Part shown: positions 55,701-64,000 of the stretch, one piece after another
Layout of the letters: the number at the start of each line of letters is the position of its first letter
How positions within the stretch are numbered: the first letter of the stretch is position 1
Assembly (NCBI GenBank): GCA_018806915.1
Contig: JAGKQI010000100.1
Location: 1,550,001 to 1,614,000, forward strand
Direction of reading: 5' to 3'
Length of the DNA stretch: 64,000 nt
From: Phytophthora colocasiae
Lineage: Eukaryota > Oomycota > Peronosporomycetes > Peronosporales > Peronosporaceae
Made by a program: the position numbers and the translations under genes
Notes under the pieces: model-generated
The model's database searches: none
What the model was told of the DNA's origin: nothing
Seen by the model: the letters and a program-made list of their open reading frames with translations, nothing else

Positions 55701-57315
55701 GTGGGCAAGTATGCCTTGTGAAGGAGTTTTTAGCAGTATCAACTTTACTCTCGCGAGGATAAAACAAAACAATTGATCGTTTACTTTTCGCTTCTAAATT
55801 TTATAAGCTTCAGATTAGATCCTCATCCTCTCCTCTAAACTACAGTAGTAGCTGCTTTCTTCAGCGCGAACACAGACGCGTCCTCATCAGAAGATCTTAG
55901 ACCTGTTTTTCTTCAGCAAACAAAGTCTCGAACAACGATCGGATATACTCCAGATCATCAAGCTACTCCATCATTTGGAAAATATGTACGTCTTTCCAAT
56001 GAATTAGACGGTGAATATTATTTTCTGGTAAAGTGATAGTCAACAACTCAGGAGGCCACAACGCAATTTGATTCAAGTAGCTCGACCAACTTTGGTACTA
56101 CCTTTCTTTCAATAACTGTCAAGACCATGATGGTTTTTCGTTCTTTCAGGGGCTCACAACCGAATCGTTGTAGATCGTTTGCTCTCACTGTCGTCACTAC
56201 CGCTTGCTGTCGCGAACGTTGCTGCTGCTGACCAACCCTGCGTTACGTACGGCTTCTACATTGAGGAGGTTCCTGTGAAAAATTATGGCGACAACAAGAA
56301 GGAACAATTCTGGGGATAAACTTTTGTGGAATGGGCTGAGGTGGTTGCTGCAGTCTCGGTGGTTGGGGTCCCCAACTTGGGGAGGCTGGGGCTGGTAAGG
56401 AGGTATGAGCTTCTACGTACTTCTCCGAATGCAAGTACCCCATTGAAGATCGGTCACTATCGAGTTCGGATTGAGTTTTAGTTCAAATAATGAACCAAGT
56501 CAGGCAGCTATGCTTCGTTTTGCGTTCCAGTGCATTTACATATCCTCGACTGTATTAATATTGTCAATTTCCGTCAAAAATTACCGATTTAGCTTGACAA
56601 TATCCAGATCTATAACCAGGGTGGAGACTTTCTCATCTCCACGATTGATTCGGCTGCGGCGGTGCCTTAACGTTGAGTTTCTAGTAAATTGGAGTCTATC
56701 ATAACTGTTTTATTCTTCTGCTTGAAGTAAAAGTGTTTTGCTTGTGGTTTCTATCAAATTGTGGTGGTCTACAGCATGGAATAATCGAGCACTTCAAGTG
56801 CAGATTACAAGTAAGTATGTGTGTGCAAGGCAATGACATGTACGAGAAGTACTAACGTAGCACGTAAATATCAACTTTCGTTTCATAAAATGAAAGACCT
56901 GGCAGGTACTCTTTACCAGCTCCAACCACCAAAACCGCAACAGCCACCCCACCGTCCACCCCAAGGCCCCCAACCCCAACACTCCTTCTTGTTGTTTCCG
57001 TCGATTGACTACTACGCAAAAGTAGTAGTCTCGACGGGTGTAGTAGCTGCAGTACGCAACGCGCATCAATCGAAGCAGACAGATTGCGTTATGTTAGTGC
57101 TTTGCCAGGTAATTTCTTTTACTGAAATGCATTGATTGATTGAGTAGAGTGGGGCTAGAATTCATTTTCACAGAAAAGTACTAGGCTCAGGCTATCAAAC
57201 GACATGGGGAAATTGGTATCACCTTTTCAGCTTCAGTAATTCCACACAACACGATTTGCCTTCCACACAACAAGTCGAGTACCAGAACCAAACAACCAAA
57301 CAAGCGCTCAGCAAG

Positions 57316-57780
57316 ATGAAGATCAGCACGTTTCTCGTCGCCACGATGGCCATCCTCGGTGCCGTCTCCGCTGCCAGCCAACCTCTCGTCAAGACTCCGG
57401 CCGACGCACTGGAGAAGATTCAAGCGACTGCATTGCCCGATGGCGTCACACTCACGGGAACCGCCGAGAAGATCGACCCGCCTACCGATGCTAATGTTAC
57501 CGACCCGAAGGAAGTTGCCGTGAACAAGGACGACAATGAAAATAGCAAGAAGGAGCAGCTCGGTTGGGGTGTCGGAGGCTGGGGCGCTGGTGGTTGGGGC
57601 CTCGGAGGCTGGGGTGGTTGGGGTGGTTGGGGTGGCTTCGGTCCCTACCGCTTCGGATTCATGTGCGGTGGTGTTCCTGGTTGGGCCTATCCGATGGGTT
57701 ACTGGAATCGCTATGGTGCTGGTTTGTACGGCGGTGGTTGTGGTCTAGGCATGGCTTACGGCGGCCTCTACTACTGCTAA
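57316..57780 (+). CDS. Secreted Gly/Trp-rich protein, copy 18 (intact, last of array)
   Basis: The product is identical to copy 3. Its 3' flank leaves the array consensus 10 bp after the stop and continues as a diverged version of it. This may therefore be the copy next to the ancestral single-copy border, although its coding sequence has been homogenised. Confidence 0.87.
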   Translation: MKISTFLVATMAILGAVSAASQPLVKTPADALEKIQATALPDGVTLTGTAEKIDPPTDANVTDPKEVAVNKDDNENSKKEQLGWGVGGWGAGGWGLGGWGGWGGWGGFGPYRFGFMCGGVPGWAYPMGYWNRYGAGLYGGGCGLGMAYGGLYYC

Positions 57781-57790
57781 GTGGGCAAGT

Positions 57791-57935
57791 AACACTGACT
57801 TTTTTGCAAAAACGCTGGAAGAACTAGGTTTGACGATTACGAAGGAGCTTTTGGCACGGTCAGCTTTACTTTCACGAAGGATAAAAAAATTGATCAAGGT
57901 CATTTACTTCAAATTTTATCAATCCTCATGGTTTT
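57791..57935 (+). other. Diverged homologue of the unit's 3' flank
   Basis: The sequence aligns in order with the unit's post-stop sequence (GAAGGAG-TTTT, CAGCTTTACT, GGATAAAA, TTGATC, ATTTACTT, AAATTTTAT) but with many changes. It marks the ancestral right border of the array. Confidence 0.7.
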
Positions 57936-59329
57936 GTTTTTGCTTTCCTGTTAGAAATGCCTCGAGTTTGTCGTTTTGGTCGATTCTTTCTCGACAAGAA
58001 TTTCGCCTTTCGCTTTGAAAATTGGTTTCAATTACGACCTCCTTCTAAATTGGAGAGTTTTTGTGCGCGCAGCCATCAAATCTGGTGGTGCTGCTACCCA
58101 TATTTGCAGGGGTGGGATTGAAAGGGGTAGATTTGACGACCCGATCTATTAAGTGATGCGGTCACTTCCCAGGATGCTCTTGACGGTGGATCAAAATTTC
58201 GAGGACGATGAAGATTGTGCTGCAGATTCAGCGCCATTTAATCATCCTTGGGGGCGTGTACTGAAGAGCATCTCGCTACCTGATTCGGAAAGTATCGACG
58301 AAAGTTTCGTAACAGTCTGGAAAAGTTACGTAAGACCCTATCTAAGTCCAGCAGTTCGTTCACGTCGCCATCGCCAGTTTGATGACCATTTAACGTGGGC
58401 AAAACGTCGACAAATATTTACGCTTTTCCAGTTCAAAGTGCCAATTATGCTGAGTGGGTAAAGCGATGAAACCTTGAGATTGACTACCTAGTAGTCAATC
58501 TCCACACTGGTAGGTGGAATTAGTGGATAACTTATCACCGAGCCGCAGCAACCACGGTTGAATGATGCACTACATTTCTAACGGGGCATAAACTACTACT
58601 AGTAGTATAGCACTAGTAACTCGATTAAGACCTTTTTCCATTACTATAGTAATTTATATAAGTACTATGGAACTGGTCCACAGGTTTGACATCACGGCGA
58701 TCTTCCATTGCACTTCTCGAAAATGGCTTATCTGGCACCTGCCGCGCTTCATGATACTTTGAAGTATCTTGCATCTCCGCGCGGGAGTTTATTGAAGTGC
58801 TTGCATACGGCCTGACGTCGACAGGGCGACCTGCCTTTGTGACGGCCGGAGCAATACTACCTAGGCCAAACAGGTCGCTGGTAGCACACAAGTTGAGCGA
58901 ACGGATCCATGGCCCCCGGCTCCGAATTAATACATCCGAAGAAGGCGCACATCAAAGTCAGCTTGGTCAGTTCGGGTGGGAGCTTGCGGGTTGCTTGGGC
59001 GAAGCAAAGTAAATTGCAAAGTGAGCCAGGGACGTTGCTCTAAAGCCTATGAGAGCTTCACGTCTTCGCAGTAGAGCTGGTTCTCGTGCCTGGAAAGCCA
59101 AGATTGCAGTGACGAGCTCCTATGTAGTTTGATAGTAGTTCGATAGTAGATAGAGTGAATTACTATTGCTAGCGAACTAGTAGAATCAGAACGGCCTGAA
59201 CTACTATTTACTATAGTATCTTGATACTATAGTAGCTACTTCTACTACTACATGTACTGCCAACGACTGTAAAAACAAAATGTTACTCGAATGTACTCAC
59301 CTTCACGTCACATCCGTCACCGCGTGGCG
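57936..59329. other. Gene-poor, palindrome-rich spacer
   Basis: No convincing gene. A 102-codon frame at 58153-58461 has no recognised domain. Perfect or near-perfect palindromes built on TACTA lie at 58476-58502 (12-bp arms, 3-nt loop), 58594-58607, 58640-58653 and 59209-59234 (12-bp arms). No tRNA or rRNA was seen. Confidence 0.5.
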
Positions 59330-59337
59330 TCATTTTC
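59330..59337 (+). promoter_or_regulatory. Candidate initiator (Inr) of EMC1
   Basis: TCATTTTC starts 28 bp before the ATG, matching the oomycete Inr consensus and the motif before the Gly/Trp-rich genes. Confidence 0.4.
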
Positions 59338-59357
59338 AGGTCGAGGGGGATTCTAGG

Positions 59358-62300
59358 ATGGCCAAGATGCTGCGGGTGCTGTTAACAGCGCTGTGTGTAG
59401 CCGTGACCAATGCGTTGTACGCCGACCAAGCGGGGGAGTTCGACTGGAGCGCGCAGAACGTCGGACGCGTGCAGGCTGTGGCTTTTGGGGGCTCTGTGAG
59501 CCGTGGACCGCACTCGGTTGCGTCCAGAGGCACCACACGAGCTGTGTACGTGGCGTCGGACGAGTCTTCGCGAGCTTTAGCCCGTCTGGACTCTAAGACG
59601 GGCGAGATCCAGTGGCGTCACGTGTTTCCTGAAGGTTTGGAGTGGTTATATGCAAGCTACAGGAAGAAAAGGAGCTGATTGATGTGGATATGACTATTTA
59701 GGGGATGCTATCAACGATATTCAACTGACGAACTACGGGCTTCTATCGGTTTCGGGGTATGTTGCAATGGTGACTATTCTTATCCAGGGGATTATTCTTA
59801 TTTAAGCTGTTTTTGCTATAGTTCTGGCCGTCATGTGCGGATGTGGGATGTAAACACTGGTGTTCTGCTGTGGGATGAAGTTACCAGCCGCGGTCCTGCT
59901 CAGAAGGGCGCTGTTTTCGGTGGTCTCTTCTCTTTGGATGGTGACCACTCTGTGGTGCTCACTTCTTCCAGTGTGGCAATGGTCAGCGTCAAGGACGGCC
60001 AGGTGAAGGTCCAGACGCTGCCTGAGGATTTCTCTAAGGCTGCAGTGGAGACGGCTGAGCTGTCGTGGCAGGTGGGATCTGACAATACGGCGCTGTACGT
60101 GATGGCTGGTAGTCAAATGCTCGAGTTTGAACTGGCGTCGGGCCGAGCAGTGAACCACTCTAAGCGCCCGGAAATTAAGGAAGGAGACAAGGGCGACGTG
60201 CAGGCTACAACCGTGCTGCGTCGTGACAGTGAACAGGGCAAGGTGGCTGCAGTTACTCTGACCAAGGATCAGCTGCTGCTTCAGGGTCTCGAGAACAAGA
60301 AGGAATCCTCAGAAATTGCTCTAAACTCACTCAAGCTGGATGGAGAGAAGGTTGTGGCTATTGATGGCAGTATTTCAAACTCTCTCGTTCTGGTGATGGC
60401 CTCGGGCAAGCGTGCTATCTTGAAGGTCACGAGTGCTCTGAAGGTGGAGGTAGCTGCATTTGTGGCTGCAGGAGGCGCTCTGACGGAGTCTGTGACGGAC
60501 GACTCGGCGCTTTTCCACGCTGCAGCAAAGTCTGACAGCTTGGCGGAGATCACGTCGTACACGGTTGGCAAGAGTCAGGCACCTGTCTCGTGGGAGGCTG
60601 AGCTGGATCTGGCCTCGTTCGGCGGTGATGTGTCGCGTGCTTTTGTCGGATGCCCCAACACCAGGAAGGACTCGATTCCGAGTTGCCGTGCCGTGCTTGT
60701 CTTCAAAGACGACGCTCTGGCCATGACGTCCAACGACGAAGAGGCCGACGCTAACAACGGGAACGTCCAATGGCTGCGTGAGGAGTCTCTGGCCAACATC
60801 AAACGTGTGCGCTGGATCACTCCGGCGGAGACGGAGATCGAGAAGCAAGATCTGAAGCGCATCCCCTCGTTTATGGAGGAGGTGGAAATTGAGATCAAGC
60901 ATCTCCAACAGCTGGTGGAGAAGGTGATGTCTTTCTCGACGCTGTTTGACGAGAGTAAGCGCCATCGTGGTGTGGACAGGTCTCGTGCTGCGCGCAAGGA
61001 ACCTCCCAATGCTCACTTGTTCGGCTTCTCGAAGTACATCATGGTGCTCACTAACAGTGGCAAGCTCTTTGCCATCCGTGCTGAGGCTAGTACTGTGGCG
61101 TGGTCCGCTTTCGTGGGACCTGAGTACCAGCTCTTCGTGACACGTGACCACCCGGCTCTTGGATCTGGCGCTGAGCTGCTTCTTGTCTCCAACTCAACGG
61201 AGCTCGTGTGGCTTGATGGTGATGATGGCCGTCAGTTGGATGCTGCTAGCGCCGGTTCTGCCTCTGGTGCTTCGTGGGTCGTTGTGCTGCCCAAACGGAA
61301 GCACCTTGCGACTGATGAAGAGCCGACAGCTCGTCGTACTGTCGCTGTGGTTGCTGAGGACTCGCTGAAGGTTGCACTTTACCCCAAGGAGACTGCGGAC
61401 TTTGCTCACCCGGAGCTGAAGAACTTTTACTTCTACCGCTATGACGAAACCTCGAAGGCTCTTCGTGGCTACTTCCTCGAGAACGGGGGAGATTCCAAGA
61501 CAGCGGACTACCGTGCCCGTGAAGCGTGGTCTATTGTTCTGCCTCGTGAGCAGCAAGTGATTGCTACGTCTCACCACCACGACCACTCGGTTGTGGATTC
61601 AGCAGTGACGATCACAGGTGACGACTCGCTGCTGATCAAGTACCTGAATCCGAATCTGTTTGGTCTTGCAACAATTGCTACGGAATCGTCAGAAGGAAGC
61701 GAGACAACTTCTGTGCTTCGCGTGAGTCTCATCGACTCGGTGGCTGGACGTATTATCCACCGTGCACGCCATTCGCACGCGGAGGGTCCTGTGCGTATGG
61801 TGCAGAGCGAGAACTGGCTGGTTTATTCGTTCTGGAACTCGAAGGAGAAGCGCACGGAACTGGTGTCGCTGTCACTTTTTGATGGAGCTGTGGGCATGCA
61901 CTCGCTCAACCCGTGGAAGCGTCCGTCCTGGACTCCCACGCGATCGTCGTTTGACTCCAAGGCGCCATTCGTACTGCAGAAGAGCTTCATCTACCCTACG
62001 AAGATCACGGTAAGTGTCGGATGCTGCTATTTGCTTGATAGTATTGTTACTGACTGTGTGTTTTCACTTTTGTTTTACAGTCACTGGGAGTGACGGTGAC
62101 AGCGCACGGTATCACGCCTCAGTCCGTTTTGGTGGGCATGGAGACTGGCCAGATCTTTAAGTTGGCTCGCAACTTTATTGATCCGCGTCAGCCGGAGAAG
62201 CCGCTCACGCCTGAGGAACAGGCTGAAGGTCTGATGATGTACTCACCTCTGGTGCCCGTGTACAACCGTCCGCAAGCCATGCTGACGTACAACCAGACAG

Positions 62301-62536
62301 TAGAGAACCTGAAGGGCATCAGCACAGCGTCTGCAGAGCTCGAGTCCACCACGTTGGTGTTCGCACACGGCCTCGACATGTTCTACGTACGCATGACACC
62401 TGCCAAGTCGTTCGACCTGCTTCCGTCCGACTTCAACCACGAGATGCTGATCCTGTTGTGTCTGACGTTCCTCGCGGTGACCTTCGTCACCAAGGCTCTG
62501 GCGCAACGTAAGGCCCTCAAGACGGCGTGGCAGTAA
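59358..62536 (+). CDS. EMC1: ER membrane protein complex subunit 1
   Basis: Four exons: 59358-59634, 59702-59756, 59822-62009 and 62081-62536. Introns of 67, 65 and 71 bp all have GT-AG ends and keep the frame, giving 991 aa, close to the usual EMC1 length. Residues 1-19 form a signal peptide, followed by 'LYADQAGEFDW..QNVGRVQ', the conserved EMC1 start. The large middle forms the lumenal beta-propeller region. The C-terminal part ('GITPQSVLVGMETGQI' onward) is the conserved EMC1 domain, ending in a membrane segment (about 955-975) and a short basic tail. EMC inserts tail-anchored and multipass proteins into the ER membrane. The gene converges on the oxysterol-binding gene, with stops 123 bp apart. 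Confidence 0.95.
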
Positions 62537-62659
62537 GGCAGTAAGCTTCCATTTAGTACAGGCAGGACAAGACTAAACACGAACCGTACGCTTGCTTCTG
62601 GTTGTTGCTCTTACCGCTGCTCCTACAACACAAATCGTAAGTCTAAACTCGTTTCTCAA
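62537..62659. other. Shared 3' intergenic region of EMC1 and ORP gene
   Basis: A 123-bp convergent gap holding both 3' UTRs. No canonical AATAAA signal is clear. Confidence 0.5.
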
Positions 62660-63997
62660 CTAATGACCAGCCGAACTGCGGAAGGACCAGTGGTTGGGAC
62701 GTCGGCCGTCCAGACGCGCCTTGCGGTCCGCACGCTGCAGCACCTCCAGCTTCACCTTCCACTCTTGTGATTCGTCCAAGTCGCCTGCAGCCAGGTAGTG
62801 CAAGTCCTCACGGTGCCTGGAGTCAGACGCCAGGATCTTGTCCTCAGGGAACGGCACCATGTAGCCGCTCTGGAACTTGTTGATGCTCCAGTACGTTTTG
62901 TTGCCAAAGACGAGGTCGTGCAGCCACGAGCCGGAGACATCGCAGATCTCACGTGGAGGAGACACAGAAGTATCCAAAATCACACCACGCAGAGAGTCAG
63001 TAGGGGTTTTAGAGCTCGAGAACATGCCACCCATACCCGACTTGGCATCCGGATTGAGACGCAGTTCACACTGGAGCCGGTTCTTCTTGTCTTCAAACAT
63101 CATGTTGCCCATGATGTCTACCGTTCGATCCCCCCAAAGCAGGCCACCGATCTGCAAGTAAGGCAAGTTGTACTCGATAGTCGTTCCAGGGAGGCCTTCA
63201 GCGTCAGGGAACGTAACGCGCACAGGTCCCTTGTTGGTGTTGAGCATAGCGTTCGACTTGACGCTCATACTGGCATGCCAAAGCACGAAACCGGCAATCG
63301 AGTACTTCTCACCCGTGAACTGGAAGTTACTGATAGGCGGGTGGTGGCTCGTGTGTTCACAGCTTACGTCAGTGCCGTCGTTCAGCGTGGACTGGAACGT
63401 TTCACCCAGGATCGGGTTGAAAGGCTTCAACTGTCCGATACTGTGATGCAGTCCAGCCACAGCGAAGGTCACCACGTATTTGAATCGCTCCAACGCGTCG
63501 TTCTGTGCATGTGCGACGTTTAGGAACGTCGGCGCGTACAGCATCAAGTCGCACACTCGTTCGAGATTCGTGCGAGGCTCGAAAATACGCACAGGCAACG
63601 ACAGGCTCACGGCTGACTTGCCTTCCAGGATCTTCGCTCCTGCAGATTTGATCACATCCTTCACCACACCGCCCTGCTTCTTAGCGATTTCCTTGTCGAT
63701 CAACTTCAGACCACCGCTCGGAAGCGGCATCATGCCACGCATGTACGTCTTCGGGTGGAAGATCGCAGAGGATTCACCGTCTACAATGTCTCCTAGACCG
63801 CTTGCTTCGCTAGTGTCTTCGTAACCGACGCTACGAGTTTCAAACTCACCTTCACCATCCTCGTCGAGGCCACCACCAAATCCAAGTTCCGATCCACACA
63901 AATGTGCCTGGTTCACGTACTCGCTTAGGACGGATACGCAGTCCAGACGAGAAAGCAAGAAGCTTTGGCGCGTGGTAGGTGACAGCCACCCCTTCAT
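62660..63997 (-). CDS. Oxysterol-binding protein-related protein
   Basis: 445 residues from the ATG at 63995-63997, three bases from the window edge, so the true start may lie further upstream and a PH or other N-terminal domain could be missing. Residues about 75-445 are the OSBP/ORP lipid-binding domain. Landmarks are the lid-like 'SLPVRIFEPRTNLERV', 'LKPFNPILGETF', and the family fingerprint as EHTSHHPP (usual form EQVSHHPP) at about 213-220. ORPs carry sterols or phosphoinositides between membranes at contact sites. A Glu/Asp/Gly-rich stretch precedes the domain. Confidence 0.9.
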   Translation of the reverse strand: MKGWLSPTTRQSFLLSRLDCVSVLSEYVNQAHLCGSELGFGGGLDEDGEGEFETRSVGYEDTSEASGLGDIVDGESSAIFHPKTYMRGMMPLPSGGLKLIDKEIAKKQGGVVKDVIKSAGAKILEGKSAVSLSLPVRIFEPRTNLERVCDLMLYAPTFLNVAHAQNDALERFKYVVTFAVAGLHHSIGQLKPFNPILGETFQSTLNDGTDVSCEHTSHHPPISNFQFTGEKYSIAGFVLWHASMSVKSNAMLNTNKGPVRVTFPDAEGLPGTTIEYNLPYLQIGGLLWGDRTVDIMGNMMFEDKKNRLQCELRLNPDAKSGMGGMFSSSKTPTDSLRGVILDTSVSPPREICDVSGSWLHDLVFGNKTYWSINKFQSGYMVPFPEDKILASDSRHREDLHYLAAGDLDESQEWKVKLEVLQRADRKARLDGRRPNHWSFRSSAGH

Positions 63998-64000
63998 GTC

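Larger units (their letters stand above)
46410..57790 (+). repeat. 2.08-kb tandem array, right plus segment with copies 13-18
   Basis: Start codons lie at 46916, 48998, 51080, 53158, 55236 and 57316, spaced 2082, 2082, 2078, 2078 and 2080 bp. The array ends at about 57790, 10 bp past the last stop codon. Five of the six genes are intact. Stretches between genes are non-coding unit sequence with relic modules. Confidence 0.95.

Noticed and set aside
1..57790. CRISPR-like or rDNA array
   Set aside because: Units are 2.08 kb with coding content. No short spacers, no cas genes and no rRNA sequence.
58153..58461. 102-codon frame as a gene
   Set aside because: No domain, no signal peptide, no intron support and no homologous context. 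Left as spacer.

Overview
The window looks like nuclear DNA of an oomycete, most likely Phytophthora or a close relative. Evidence: short GT-AG introns of 53-87 bp, promoter Inr-like TCATTTTC motifs, Ty1/copia, Ty3/gypsy chromovirus, MULE and Tc1/IS630-type elements of the kinds common in oomycetes, and conserved eukaryotic genes (ZNFX1-type helicase, EMC1, oxysterol-binding protein). The species cannot be named from the sequence.

Most of the window (1-57790, with interruptions) is a tandem array of a ~2.08 kb unit. Each unit carries one gene for a small secreted protein: a 19-residue signal peptide, a hydrophilic middle, then a Gly/Trp-rich domain of GGW repeats with three cysteines, 154 aa in all. 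I count 18 copies or parts of copies, of which 9 are intact. Each unit also holds two decayed Gly/Trp-rich modules, one on each strand, so the unit may once have held three related genes. The array runs on the + strand, flips to the - strand at 40173-46409 (a block of exactly three units), then returns to +. It ends cleanly at 57790 against a diverged homologue of its own 3' flank.

Two large blocks interrupt the array. The first (3352-17638) holds a truncated copia element on the - strand; a decayed MULE with a Tc1/IS630-type transposon (TA target duplication, two-intron transposase) apparently inserted in it, flanked by AT-rich inverted repeats; and a complete intronless 6 kb gene for a ZNFX1-type RNA helicase. 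The second (19579-30401) is a Ty3/gypsy element with 234-bp LTRs and a 5-bp target duplication. A second copy of the same family (20034-25441) sits inside its gag gene in the opposite orientation, with its own 5-bp target duplication.

Right of the array lies about 1.5 kb of gene-poor, palindrome-rich sequence. Then come two ordinary housekeeping genes in convergent orientation: EMC1 (four exons, 991 aa) and an oxysterol-binding-protein-related gene that reaches the window edge. Many frameshifts in the retroelements and in some repeat units fall in homopolymer runs, so some apparent pseudogenes may be residual sequencing errors. Other variants are shared by distant units and are more likely real.
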